The notes: generated by a model from the sequence alone, not told the origin. A stretch of 64,000 nt of DNA from UPXZ01 sp049840795 (GCA_049840795.1 JASGJK010000012.1:1-64000), one strand, 5' to 3'. Numbered from the stretch's first letter, positions 19,464 to 30,153 are shown. Numbers and translations: made by a program.

Positions 19464-21488
19464 ATGGAAAACAAACAAATAACAACAAACAATGCTCCCA
19501 AAGCGGATAAAATAACATTTACTCAGCTTGCCGCTTATGGTGCAGGCGGTATTATTCCAATCGCGTTGTTCAATGTTGCCGGAATTTTGGTTGGATTGAT
19601 GGGGAATATCAGTCTGGGATTAAGCGCTTTCTGGCTGGGGCTAATCCTTATCGTTCCCCGTTTATGGGACTCTTTTTCCGATCCTATCATCGGTCACTTG
19701 TCCGATAACACTCGTTCGCGTTGGGGACGCCGAAGACCGTTTCTTTTGATAGGAGAGATACTTTCCGCCGTGTTTTTTGTAATTATCTGGTATATTCCAA
19801 AGGGAGAAACTGTGCAGCAATGGTTCCCAACCGAAGCCGGCTATCAGGTGTTCCAGCTTCTTTATATTTTGGTGACTTTGCTCTTGTTTTTTACAGCGGT
19901 GAATTTGTTTGAAATACCTCACGGAGCGTTAGGTATGGAAATGACAGACGATTACCACGAACGGACACGTCTTTTCAGCGCCAAAAGTTTTGTGGGAAAT
20001 CTCTTTGCAATGAGTACGCCGTGGCTTTTCTGGTTGGCAAATTTAAAGGTTTTCAAAGGAACCGGAGGAACTGAAATGGACGGAATGCGCTATGTGTCGT
20101 TAATGATTGCGGCATTGATTATTCCTCTCTCCATATGGTGGTTTTTGAAATTGAGAGAGCCCCGATTCAAGGAAATTGCCAAAGTACAGGAAAAATCCAA
20201 TTTTTGGAACGATATGAAAATGGTCATCACTAATAAAAACTTTGTGGTTTTGACGTTAAGCGTATTTACTTTAGCGATGGGTTTCAATTTTGTATCGTTG
20301 TTAGGTTCTTATATCCCGATTTTTTATGTGTTTGGTGGCGATAAATTAGAAGGGGCTAAAATTTTAGGTATCAACGGAACGTTGTGGGCAATAGTAGGTG
20401 TACTGGCGGTATTTCCACTCAATATTATCAGTCCGAAATTGGGTAAGCGCAAAACGCTGATGCTGGCAATGATATTGATGATTACGGCACAACTTTCTAA
20501 AATTGTGTGTTACAATCCGAATTATCCTTATTTGGTACTTGTTCCCACAGCCTTACTTTCTGCCGGAATGTTGTTTTTCTTTACATTGGGTTCGTCGATG
20601 GTGGGCGATATTTGCGACGAAGAGGAACTCAGGACAGGGAAGCGGACGGAAGGCAGTTTTTATTCCGTTTTTTGGTGGTTTATTAAACTCGGTACTGCAT
20701 TAGCCAGTTTCGTGGCGGGTGCATTGATTGTGTTCACCATGTTTGATGAGGCACAGGTGACGAAAGTAGATAAATATCAAAGCAATATCGATGAAATATC
20801 CACTTGGGTAACAAATTATGATAAGTCAGTAAAAGAAAATAAGTTGAACTCACAGACATTATTAACGTATAAAAACGAAGCGCTTACCGAAGCGAAAGAG
20901 TATCAGAAACTTATGAATAAAGAGCACAGCAAAAAATTTGAAAACACCTTTAAGTATGTGCCACTGTTTACAGTTCAGCGTGATAGCATCATTAACAGAA
21001 ATCTTCTCTCGCTGCAAACGACAATTGGTAACTTGTCAGGAAATCAAATTGTGATTGACTCGGTAATGAAAAACAAGCAGATTGTTCCACTGGCGTTTAT
21101 TCAAACAAAATTAGATAAACTATCGGTAAATGTACTGGAACTTCAGGCATATCTTACCAATAAATCGCTTGATCCGAAGACGAAAAACAAAGAGCATTAT
21201 TTAGAGTTAAATCGTAAAATGGAGTTGGTTCAGAAAACGTTGATAAAATCAAAAGGGAATACCAATATTGTTGAATTACAGGCAAATGTGAAAATGATGG
21301 TAAACGAGATTGTGGCGTTGAAAAAGCAAACGCCCTACACATTATTGATGATGCGCGTAGTAGAAATCGGACTTCCAATTCTTTTAAGCATCATTTCTCT
21401 ATTCCTTATTTTCCATTACACTTTAACGGAAAAACGGTCGTTGGAAATTAAAGAATTATTGAAAAAGAAAAGCCCCCCAGCCCCCTAA
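19464..21488 (+). CDS. GPH-family MFS sugar:cation symporter with large cytoplasmic/periplasmic insertion
   Basis: Inner-membrane symporter of the MelB/COG2211 type: FTQLAAYGAGGIIPIALFN, RLWDSFSDPIIGHLSDNTRSRWGRRRPF (the conserved cation-site and loop 2-3 signature), GSSMVGDICDEEELRTGKRTEGSFY. There are twelve predicted membrane segments. Unusual is its 674-residue length: between the penultimate and last helix (about residues 430-625) lies a ~190-residue, helix-rich, Lys/Asn-rich insertion. It likely brings periplasmic disaccharide or oligosaccharide into the cytoplasm for the GH94 and GH35 enzymes. The last codons (SPPAP) lie within a C/G-palindrome repeat at 21471-21684. Confidence 0.88.
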   Translation: MENKQITTNNAPKADKITFTQLAAYGAGGIIPIALFNVAGILVGLMGNISLGLSAFWLGLILIVPRLWDSFSDPIIGHLSDNTRSRWGRRRPFLLIGEILSAVFFVIIWYIPKGETVQQWFPTEAGYQVFQLLYILVTLLLFFTAVNLFEIPHGALGMEMTDDYHERTRLFSAKSFVGNLFAMSTPWLFWLANLKVFKGTGGTEMDGMRYVSLMIAALIIPLSIWWFLKLREPRFKEIAKVQEKSNFWNDMKMVITNKNFVVLTLSVFTLAMGFNFVSLLGSYIPIFYVFGGDKLEGAKILGINGTLWAIVGVLAVFPLNIISPKLGKRKTLMLAMILMITAQLSKIVCYNPNYPYLVLVPTALLSAGMLFFFTLGSSMVGDICDEEELRTGKRTEGSFYSVFWWFIKLGTALASFVAGALIVFTMFDEAQVTKVDKYQSNIDEISTWVTNYDKSVKENKLNSQTLLTYKNEALTEAKEYQKLMNKEHSKKFENTFKYVPLFTVQRDSIINRNLLSLQTTIGNLSGNQIVIDSVMKNKQIVPLAFIQTKLDKLSVNVLELQAYLTNKSLDPKTKNKEHYLELNRKMELVQKTLIKSKGNTNIVELQANVKMMVNEIVALKKQTPYTLLMMRVVEIGLPILLSIISLFLIFHYTLTEKRSLEIKELLKKKSPPAP

Positions 21489-21684
21489 AGGGGGAGTTAT
21501 TTACATTGTCAAATTCAGAAACAGGTTAAATTTATATTAAAACTTCTCCAATACTCCCTACCGATAAATCTGGACGGGTTTTAAAGGAAGATTGAAAAAA
21601 GATTTTCAGTGAGTTAAATTAAAATAATTAATATATCAGAATGTATAGAAATCAAAAATTCCCCCTTCAGGGGGTTAGGGGGCA
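21471..21684 (+). repeat. C/G-palindrome element overlapping two gene ends
   Basis: The left arm (AGCCCCCCAGCCCCCTAAAG, then GGGGGA) and right arm (complement GCCCCCTAACCCCCTGAAGG, then GGGGA) are inverted copies about 165 bp apart. The pattern matches the C/G arms of MITE family 1 and of the element at 61558-61771. The left arm codes the C-terminus of the symporter; the right arm lies in the first codons of the GH35 gene. Confidence 0.65.
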
Positions 21685-24103
21685 GTTCTCAATTAAAGAT
21701 GAAAATTTTGTATTAGATGGAAAAAAAGTTTTTTTGAATTCAGGAGAAATCCATTATTTCAGAATAAAAAAAGAACGTTGGGATGAGCATTTGAAATTGG
21801 CAAAGGAAGCAGGCTTAACCACCGTTAGCACTTACGTTCCTTGGGCGTGGCACGAACCGGAAGAAGGTCGTTTTGACTTCGACGGGCATACGTATGCTGA
21901 GCGCGATTTGCTGGGCTGGATTAGAAAATGTAAAGAACACGGATTGTTGTGTACGCTGAAACCGGGTCCGTTTATTCTTGCCGAATATCGTGGAGCAGGC
22001 TTGCCCGATTGGTTTTTAGAAAAATATATTCCCGAGGTGAAAATGCACAACAGCAAAGGCGAACCTGTGAACAGCGACGGTGTAAGTTTATTTCACCCGG
22101 CTTATTTAGAAAAAGTGCAGTTGTGGTACAATCAAATTATGCCTCTGATAAGTGCAAACGAATACTCAAAAGGCGGTCCGGTGATTTTGATGCAGATTTG
22201 CAACGAAATCGGTGTGTTCTCTTGGCTGTCGCATCAGGCAGATTACAACGAGGAAACCAGAAAACGTTTTATTATCTATCTAAAAGAAAAAAACAACGAT
22301 ATAAATCGTTGGAATAAACTTTGGAATACAAATTATACCGATTTTGAAGATGTTCAACTTCCACCCGATGGAAGAGAACCTTATGTGTCGGTGGCTGATA
22401 GAGGTCGTGATTACGAATGGACGATGTTTTGGCGCAGATATTATGCCGATTATTTGCGTATGCTGACCAAAATGGCACGAAATTTAGGCGTTTTACTGCC
22501 TTTCTATCATAATCTTCCGGGATGGATTTACGGAAACGGATACGAATTTCCTGTTAATATAACGATGTACGAGGATTTGTTCGAAGACCGTAGTGAAATT
22601 ATCTTCGGTGTGGATCACATTCCTGAATTTATGTCGTACCGCAATTTACACGACGACCGAATCATAAACGACATCACTTATGCAATGCAGGGAAATAAAC
22701 CGTTGTTTGCCGCAGAGTTTCAGAGCGGTTCGCGTGAATACCACGTGGTTACAAACCCAGTGGAAATGGAACTTTTCTACAAAGCGAGCGTAGCAAACGG
22801 TTTAACAGGCTGGAATTATTATATGTTTTCGCAAGGGCGAAACCCCGAACGAAAAGGCTACAGCGGTTCAACTTTTTATTGGTTCAATCCGTTAACGCCC
22901 GAAGCAGAAAAAACGTCAGCATATCCGTTGGTGCAACGGATGAATAAAATCATCCAAACATCGGAAGATATCATTGTTGAAGCTAAACGCAAGGCTGAAG
23001 TGGCTGTGTTGTTTTATCCGCCTTATTATGCAACAGAACTTGAAAGACCCGTTGGGGCAGGCGATATTGTGTTCAATTTTTCAGCCATCCGCAGAGGAGC
23101 TTATTTTGATGGATTGCTAAAAGCCTTACAGGTGCTGGATGTGGATTATGATATGCTTGATTTGAATAAACCGGCATCAAATTGGGATAAATACAAACAG
23201 ATTTGGGTTTTTAGTACCGATGAAATGAACGGTGCGGAACAGCAAAAAATCGTTGGTTACATTCAAAACGGCGGAAACGTGGTGCTTTATCCAATGATGC
23301 CCGTTCGTGAAATGAACGGAACGCCTTGCACCATTATTCGTGATGTTGTGGGTGTGAAACCAATTGGTACGGATGCGTTCGATAGCGCTTTAATTGACGT
23401 GCTCGGTTCAAAAGATATTAAATGTGCTAATCCTCAAATGATTTATTCTGCTGATGATTTGAAAGATGCCGAAATTATCGCTCAAAATATCAGAGGAAAA
23501 ATTGTAGGTTTCAGTAAAAAAGTAGGAAAAGGAATGTTTGCACACGTTGGAACATGGTGGGGCTTTGATACTGAAACACACAAAGATGTATATATCAAAT
23601 TATTACAACTTTCTGATGCGAAATTGCACAATGCCGAGTCCGATAATTATTTTGTAAATGTGCGTGAACGGTTTACGCCGGCGGGCGAAGCTCTGTTGTT
23701 TGTAGGCAATTATTATAACGAGGAACAAGCTGTTTCCATAACCTATACTCATCCATCAACAAGTGAAATAGTGAAAATACCTTTGAGTGCTGAAACAATG
23801 GAAATGCCGAATTTATATGCCGTTTTATCGCCCATCGGATTGAAAATCAATGAAGATTTACAACTTCTGCATACAACTTCTGATGTGTTGAATATCGAAA
23901 GTTCCGGTAATGAAATATCTATACAACTTTACGGACACCGTGATTTAATGGGTGAACTTGTGTTGGAAGGAAAAAGCATTGATAATATAAAATCTGTGTA
24001 CAGCAATGAAGTTTCAACTGCATTAAAAATAATTGATGATAAAGTAGTTGTAACTTATACGCATCCTCACAAAAAGGAGTTCGAATTAAAGATAATTTAT
24101 TGA
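21641..24103 (+). CDS. GH35 enzyme, cytoplasmic (beta-galactosidase-like; possibly acts on beta-1,2-glucosides)
   Basis: 820 residues, no signal peptide. GH35 TIM-barrel landmarks: VFLNSGEIHYFRIKKERWDEHL, TYVPWAWHEPEEGRFDFDG, LCTLKPGPFILAEYRGAGLPDW, and the acid/base motif VILMQICNEIG. The nucleophile is in LFAAEFQSG. The first ~14 residues (MYRNQKFPLQGVRG) are encoded by a repeat arm, so the native start may be slightly downstream. GH35 is classically beta-galactosidase. As I recall, a GH35 protein from a beta-1,2-glucan gene cluster in Ignavibacterium acts as a beta-1,2-glucosyltransferase. Placement beside GH94 makes a role on sophoro-oligosaccharides plausible. Confidence 0.85.
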   Translation: MYRNQKFPLQGVRGQFSIKDENFVLDGKKVFLNSGEIHYFRIKKERWDEHLKLAKEAGLTTVSTYVPWAWHEPEEGRFDFDGHTYAERDLLGWIRKCKEHGLLCTLKPGPFILAEYRGAGLPDWFLEKYIPEVKMHNSKGEPVNSDGVSLFHPAYLEKVQLWYNQIMPLISANEYSKGGPVILMQICNEIGVFSWLSHQADYNEETRKRFIIYLKEKNNDINRWNKLWNTNYTDFEDVQLPPDGREPYVSVADRGRDYEWTMFWRRYYADYLRMLTKMARNLGVLLPFYHNLPGWIYGNGYEFPVNITMYEDLFEDRSEIIFGVDHIPEFMSYRNLHDDRIINDITYAMQGNKPLFAAEFQSGSREYHVVTNPVEMELFYKASVANGLTGWNYYMFSQGRNPERKGYSGSTFYWFNPLTPEAEKTSAYPLVQRMNKIIQTSEDIIVEAKRKAEVAVLFYPPYYATELERPVGAGDIVFNFSAIRRGAYFDGLLKALQVLDVDYDMLDLNKPASNWDKYKQIWVFSTDEMNGAEQQKIVGYIQNGGNVVLYPMMPVREMNGTPCTIIRDVVGVKPIGTDAFDSALIDVLGSKDIKCANPQMIYSADDLKDAEIIAQNIRGKIVGFSKKVGKGMFAHVGTWWGFDTETHKDVYIKLLQLSDAKLHNAESDNYFVNVRERFTPAGEALLFVGNYYNEEQAVSITYTHPSTSEIVKIPLSAETMEMPNLYAVLSPIGLKINEDLQLLHTTSDVLNIESSGNEISIQLYGHRDLMGELVLEGKSIDNIKSVYSNEVSTALKIIDDKVVVTYTHPHKKEFELKIIY

Positions 24104-24437
24104 TGTAACAAAATTTGATGAATAATTTATGACATTTAACACCACAAAGTGGTAGATTAATTCAACTCAACGTAAAACGTTGGGATATAAATAGATATTT
24201 GCTTTTTGCCCTGAGAGGGCAATTTAAATTGTCCTTTCAGGACTTAATATATCATTATGTGCATTTTACCCCTAAGGCGATGCCATTGGGCTGAATTAAA
24301 TTAGGCTTCCAGCCTAAAGAACCTAAAACATTATGTAATTGAGCTAATTAAGAATCCCTTAAATGTCCCTTAATGGTTTCAATTTTAATAAATAATTTGT
24401 TGTAAAAAATGAATATGAATTTCAGTTTTACGAAACG
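24104..24437 (+). other. Structured intergenic region with several small palindromes
   Basis: 334 bp without a gene. It contains successive short inverted repeats: CACCACAAAGTGGT, CAACGTAAAACGTTG, TTGCCCTGAGAGGGCAA, GTCCTTTCAGGAC and TAGGCTTCCAGCCTA. Such chains of hairpins are typical of decayed repeat elements; no copy was found elsewhere in the window. Confidence 0.5.
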
Positions 24438-27400
24438 ATGGCTATGAAACTAACAAACAATAACGGATTAACATTCAGTTTTTTAGAAAACGGAAATGTA
24501 CAAAATATCGATGCGGATAAAATTAGAATTAATCTGAAACCGGGTAATCTTTTTGCACAACCCGGAACACAGATTTATTTACGTAAACGCACCGGAAATT
24601 CAATTGAGTTTACCTCTTTGATGGGGATGAACAACGAAATTGCAATTTCAGATAATCAATTTGCATCCAAAGGAAATTGGAACGGCATTGAATATGTTTG
24701 CACGCTTCAACTTTCAGAAAAAAGCAGTTCTTGGCGATGGAAAATTGATGTTGCCAACAATTCAACCGAAAACGTGGAATTGGACGTAGTTTTGATGCAG
24801 GAAATCGGTCTGAAAAATAGTAACGATGGTCTTGTAAACGAATATTACGTTGCCCAATATTTGGAGCGGATACTTTTACAGGATGCAACACACGGAACAG
24901 TTGCTGTTTGTCGTCAAAACACAAAAGAAGCCACAGGATATCCTTGGTTGATGATGGCAAGTACAGGCAGAGCCACTTCGGGTTTAACGGACGGAATGCA
25001 GTTTTATGGAAACTCATTTCGTGCTACAGGAATTCCCGAAGGATTGTTGCAAGCTCAGCTTGCAGGAAATATGGCTGGTGAAAGTCCGGTTATTGCTCTG
25101 CAAGAAATGCCTTTCGAGCTGAAAATCAATGAGAAACATACTGTTACATTTATTTCAACTTTCTTACCAAATCATTCGGAGGCAACTTCCGAAAAAGATT
25201 TAGAGGTTTTAGATGAAGTTATTTCCGAGTTTTCTTCTGAAAAAATAACGGAAAATGTAAATTGGAGCAAAACAACGCAGAATTTATTTCAATCGGCACC
25301 GCTTTTTCCTTCATCAGATTTAACTACAAATGAAATTGAAACTTATTTCGGAACAGAAATCAGATTAAAAGAACAAAAAGATAATCAGTTGTTGTCTTTT
25401 TTCTCGTCTGAAAATAAGCACGTTATCCTCAAAGCAAAGGAGATGTTGGTCGATCGTCCACACGCACATATAATGCAGGCAAATTTGGCCGATGTTCCTA
25501 CAGAAGAAACGCTTTCAACTACTTGTTATGCCACAGGAGTTTTTAATTCGCACATTTCGCAGGGAAACACCAATTTCAATGTATTTTTGTCGATTAATAC
25601 CAGCCAGTTTAACGCAAATTTAAACTCGGGACAACGTATTTTTGTCGAAATTGATAACAAAATTTACTTACTTGGCATCCCGTCTGCTTTTGAAATGGGC
25701 TTGAATTTGTGCCGATGGATTTATAAATGGAACGAAACTGTGTTGGAAGTAGTAACAGGAACCTACATCAAATCGCCCGTTGTGCAACTTACATTTAATG
25801 TGCTGAGTGGAAACAAAGTGAAACTCATTGTCACACACGATTGGGATAAAGTAAATACGTGGAATTTATCTCAGACCGGTAACGGTGAATTTGAAGCAAA
25901 ACCTACGAGAAACTCAATGATTACTGAAAAGTTTCCGAATGCAGGTTTTAAAATCGTTGTTGAAAATTCTGTGGAATTGAAAAACTCCCTTCAACATACA
26001 TTTTCTTACGGATTGGATGAATTATTTGTATTAGAAACAGCTCAAATTTCCACTTTTGAGATGAAATTAGTGGGCGAAGTAAAGGAACAGTTCGATCTTA
26101 CAAAGATAAAAAATGAAGATGTAAAACATTCAGGAACGGATTTTTGGAACAACTTGAGCAATCATTTAATGCTAAAATCTTCTGAAAAAAACATTTCAGC
26201 CTTCAACGAAATTCTACCTTGGTACGGTATGAATGCCATTACGCATTACTTAACGCCTTACGGCTTGGAACAATTCAGCGGCGCTGCTTGGGGAACGCGC
26301 GATGTTTCGCAAGGACCGATTGAGTTTTTGCTCTCGTTGGAAAAATTCGATGCCGCACGTAAAGTATTGCTTACCATTTTTGCAAATCAAAATCCTGTTG
26401 GAGATTGGCCTCAATGGTGGATGTTTGATAGTTACAGCCACGTTCGTGCAGGCGATTGCCACGGAGATATTTATTACTGGGTCATTATTTCGTTGGCAAG
26501 CTATGTGAAAGTAACAGGCGATATTGCTGTTTTGGATGAAAAAGTGCCTTATTTTGGTGGAAGTGAGTTGTTCACTGTTAACGAACACACGGAACGGTTG
26601 ATTAAAATGATTGAAGATTCGTACATTGGTGAAACGGCGCTTGTCCCTTTTGGCGGTGGCGATTGGAACGATTCGCTACAACCTAAAAACGAAGAATTAG
26701 CAAAACGTTTAATTTCAAGTTGGACGGTGGAAATGAATTATCAGGCATTTAGCGATTATGTGGAAGTATATGAAAAAGCTGGAAATTTGAGACGTGCTAA
26801 GGAACTGAACAAAGTTGTACAACAAATCAAAGCCGATTTCAATAAATATTTGATAAAAGATAACATTGTAGCTGGTTATGGATATGTTGAAGATAATGGA
26901 AGCATCAGCGTTTTGCTTCATCCAACCGATACACATACCGGAATAAGTTATAGTCTTCTTCCAATGGACAGAGGGATTTTAAGCGGAATTTTCACCAAAG
27001 AACAAGCTGAATATCATCAAACCATCATAGATAAACACTTGAAAGGTCCTGACGGTGCACGTTTGATGGATAAGCCGTTGAAATACAAAGGCGGAATTCA
27101 GGAAATTTTCCAACGTGCCGAAAGCAGTACATTCTTTGGTCGTGAGATTGGCTTGATGTACATTCACGAACATATTCGTTATACCGAATCGCAAGCCGTT
27201 CTCGGCAAAGCAGACGAATTTGTAAAAGCATTGCGCCAGGCAATTCCCGTTCATTATCAGGAAGTTGTTCCTAACAGCAACCTGCGCCAAGCAAATTGTT
27301 ATTATTCGAGTAGTGATGTAACTTTCAAAACTCGTTATGAAGCTGATGAAAAATACGAAGACGTTATTTCTGGAAAAATGCGTGTAGATGGGGGATGGAG

Positions 27401-27734
27401 AGTGTACTCAAGCGGTCCCGGAATTTACATTAGCCTGATTATCAAGAAACTCATTGGTTTCCGCGCTTTTAATGATTATGTGGTTATTGACCCTGTTCTC
27501 ACTGATGAAATGAATGGTTTAGAAGTATCGTTTAAATACAAAGGGTTTGATTTGGATTGGAAGTTTATTGTAAACGCAGAAAATCATTCTCCCAAAAGTC
27601 TGATTATCAATGGAAAAAGTGTGCCGTTTACCAACGAAGCGAATCCGTATAGGGCGGGCGGCGCTCAGATACCGGCGGATACTTTCTTGAGCTATTTGAA
27701 ACCGGATGAAAACACTATCGAGATAGAATTATAA
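24438..27734 (+). CDS. GH94 glycoside phosphorylase, probable 1,2-beta-oligoglucan phosphorylase
   Basis: 1098 residues, no signal peptide, so cytoplasmic. The GH94 catalytic region is clear: ITHYLTPYGLEQFSGAAWGTRDVSQGP, GDWPQWWMFDSYSHVRAGDCHGDIYYW, VPFGGGDWNDSLQPKNEE with the catalytic Asp in GGDWND, and AESSTFFGREIGLMYIHEHIRYTESQA. Length fits the 1,2-beta-oligoglucan phosphorylases (~1100) better than cellobiose phosphorylases (~800). Reaction: phosphorolysis of beta-1,2-linked oligosaccharides to alpha-glucose 1-phosphate, an energy-saving last step. The frame is intact. GH3 follows after 26 bp, suggesting one transcript. Confidence 0.88.
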   Translation: MAMKLTNNNGLTFSFLENGNVQNIDADKIRINLKPGNLFAQPGTQIYLRKRTGNSIEFTSLMGMNNEIAISDNQFASKGNWNGIEYVCTLQLSEKSSSWRWKIDVANNSTENVELDVVLMQEIGLKNSNDGLVNEYYVAQYLERILLQDATHGTVAVCRQNTKEATGYPWLMMASTGRATSGLTDGMQFYGNSFRATGIPEGLLQAQLAGNMAGESPVIALQEMPFELKINEKHTVTFISTFLPNHSEATSEKDLEVLDEVISEFSSEKITENVNWSKTTQNLFQSAPLFPSSDLTTNEIETYFGTEIRLKEQKDNQLLSFFSSENKHVILKAKEMLVDRPHAHIMQANLADVPTEETLSTTCYATGVFNSHISQGNTNFNVFLSINTSQFNANLNSGQRIFVEIDNKIYLLGIPSAFEMGLNLCRWIYKWNETVLEVVTGTYIKSPVVQLTFNVLSGNKVKLIVTHDWDKVNTWNLSQTGNGEFEAKPTRNSMITEKFPNAGFKIVVENSVELKNSLQHTFSYGLDELFVLETAQISTFEMKLVGEVKEQFDLTKIKNEDVKHSGTDFWNNLSNHLMLKSSEKNISAFNEILPWYGMNAITHYLTPYGLEQFSGAAWGTRDVSQGPIEFLLSLEKFDAARKVLLTIFANQNPVGDWPQWWMFDSYSHVRAGDCHGDIYYWVIISLASYVKVTGDIAVLDEKVPYFGGSELFTVNEHTERLIKMIEDSYIGETALVPFGGGDWNDSLQPKNEELAKRLISSWTVEMNYQAFSDYVEVYEKAGNLRRAKELNKVVQQIKADFNKYLIKDNIVAGYGYVEDNGSISVLLHPTDTHTGISYSLLPMDRGILSGIFTKEQAEYHQTIIDKHLKGPDGARLMDKPLKYKGGIQEIFQRAESSTFFGREIGLMYIHEHIRYTESQAVLGKADEFVKALRQAIPVHYQEVVPNSNLRQANCYYSSSDVTFKTRYEADEKYEDVISGKMRVDGGWRVYSSGPGIYISLIIKKLIGFRAFNDYVVIDPVLTDEMNGLEVSFKYKGFDLDWKFIVNAENHSPKSLIINGKSVPFTNEANPYRAGGAQIPADTFLSYLKPDENTIEIEL

Positions 27735-27760
27735 AAAATAACGTTCAAAATATTGCCTTT

Positions 27761-30084
27761 ATGCGCTACATATTTATTTCAATGTTGTTGATAACCGTTT
27801 TTAGTACTAATTGTTTGGCTCAACACACTCCTTCGATTGTTAACGATAATAAGAAGGAGATTTTTATCCACGATTTGATGTTGAAAATGACTATGGATGA
27901 AAAGATCGGTCAGTTGAATTTGCCTGCAGCGGGAACTATCCAAACCGGTGAAGCAAAGAGCAGCAATATAGCACAAAAGATTGCCGAAGGAAAAGTAGGA
28001 GCGATTCTGAATCTGAGTTCGGCACAAAAAGTGAGAGAAATACAGGAAATAGCTGTTACTAAAAGTCGTTTAAAGATTCCGTTGCTTTTTGGTATGGATG
28101 TAATTCACGGTTATAAAACGACCTTTCCTATACCTTTGGCTTTGGCAAGTAGTTGGGATATGTCTTTAATCGAGAAAATGGCGCGCGTTTCGGCACAGGA
28201 AGCCAGCGCCGACGGCATTTGCTGGACGTACTCACCTATGGTTGATATTTCGCGCGACCCACGCTGGGGGCGAATTGCCGAAAGCGCCGGAGAAGATGCA
28301 TTTTTAGGCGCTAAAATCGCCGAAGCTTATGTGAAAGGGTATCAGGGGATTGATTATTTTCAAAGTAATAGTATAATGGCTTGTGTAAAGCATTTTGCTT
28401 TGTATGGTGCTGCCGAAGCAGGTAGAGATTATAATACTACCGATATGAGTTTGAATAGAATGTACAATGAATATTTTCCCGCCTTATAAAGCGGCTATTG
28501 ACGCGGGTGTTGGAAGCGTAATGACGTCGTTTAATGACATCAACGGTGTTCCGGCAACAGCCAATCGTTGGCTGATGACTGAGGTTCTTCGCGAACAGTG
28601 GGGCTTTAAAGGCTTTGTGGTGACTGATTATACGGCTATTGATGAAATGGTGCAGCACGGCATTGGCGATATTCAAACGGTAGCTGCGCGCGCGCTTCGT
28701 GCCGGAATTGATATGGATATGGTAGGCGAATCTTTTTTGAATACTCTTAAAAAATCATTGCAGGAAGGAAAAGTTACCGAAGATGAGATTAATCAGGCTT
28801 GTCGTCGGATTTTGGAAGCAAAATACGATTTGGGACTTTTTGATAATCCGTATAAATATTGTGACCCTAAACGGGCGGAAAAAGAATTGCTCACACCTGA
28901 AAATCTGCAAGCCGCCCGTGAAATGGCAACTCAGACCTTTGTTCTGCTGAAGAATCAGAACCAATTACTTCCTTTGAAAAAAGAACAGAAAATTGCATTA
29001 ATAGGTCCTTTGGCAAATTCAAAATACGATATGCCCGGTATGTGGGCGGTTGGAGCTGATCATGAGAAGTCGGTTACCGTTTTACAAGGATTTCAGAATG
29101 CTTTGGGGTCGAACGCGAAAATTCACTACGCCAAAGGTTGTAACATTACCGACGATAAAAATCTTGATAACTGGATTCATTGGGGGAAATCATCGATAGA
29201 TTCGACAAAAACGCCGGAAAAACTTAAAAAAGAGGCATTGAAACTGGCTAAAAAAAGCGATGTTATCGTGGCTGTTATGGGCGAAGGAGCTGAAATGTCA
29301 GGTGAAAGTGCCAGCCGTTCAGATATTTCTTTACCGGGAAATCAACCGGCGTTGCTCAAAGAATTAGTGAAAACGGGTAAACCGGTGGTGCTCATCCTTT
29401 TTACCGGACGACCGTTAACGATTCACTGGGAAAATGAAAACATTCCCTCCATTCTCAATGTTTGGTTTGGAGGTACAGAAACGGGAAACGCCGTGGTCTG
29501 ATGTCGTTTTTGGAGATGTCAATCCTTCCGGAAAATTAACTGTGACGTTTCCGCAAAATGTAGGACAAATACCGATTTATTATAACCATAAAAATACGGG
29601 TCGTCCAATTCAGGATGGCGAGTGGTTCAAGAAATACCGTTCAAATTACCTTGACGTCTCAAACGAACCGTTGTATCCGTTTGGTTATGGTTTGAGTTAC
29701 ACCACTTTTGGTTACTCAAATTTTAACCTTACGCCAACACGCTCCAAAGCAGAAGGAGAAATACTTCATCTAAAAGGCAACGAAACGTTGAAAGCTACGG
29801 TAACACTCGCAAATACCGGTAAATACGATGGCGCCGAAGTGGTGCAACTGTATATCCGCGATGTGGTGGGAAGCATCACACGTCCGGTAAAAGAATTGAA
29901 AGGTTTCCAAAAAGTATTTTTGAAAGCCGGTGAAAGTAAAAATATTTCTTTCGATATAACACCCGAACTTCTTAAATTCTATAACAAGGATTTAGTGTAT
30001 GATTGGGAAGCGGGCAAATTTCAAATAATGATTGGTGGAAATTCACAGGAAGTGAAAATCCGAACGGTATATTGGGAAAAGTAA
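27761..30084 (+). CDS. GH3 beta-glucosidase, periplasmic (likely beta-1,2-glucosidase), two frameshifts
   Basis: About 774 residues when corrected. Signal peptide MRYIFISMLLITVFSTNCLA. The first domain has MTMDEKIGQLNL, LLFGMDVIHGYKTTFPIPLALASSWD, YSPMVDISRDPRWGRIAES, ACVKHFALYGAAEAGRDYNTTD. The nucleophile Asp is in GFKGFVVTDYTAIDEM. Then come the second domain (VVAVMGEGAEMSGESASRSDISLPG) and a fibronectin-III-like C-terminus (YPFGYGLSYTTFGYSNF...ADVVQLYIRD-type). An extra base near 28482 and one near 29497 break the frame; corrected junctions read NEYFPPYKAAID and GNAVSDVVFGDV. Its role would be trimming imported beta-1,2-oligosaccharides in the periplasm, as for the GH3 of the comparable B. 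thetaiotaomicron locus. Confidence 0.88.
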
Positions 30085-30153
30085 CCGATAAAGTTTGTCA
30101 TTATCTTTTCTGTTTTTTTATAAATTAAAATCGGTATGGTATGATTTTTTTGC

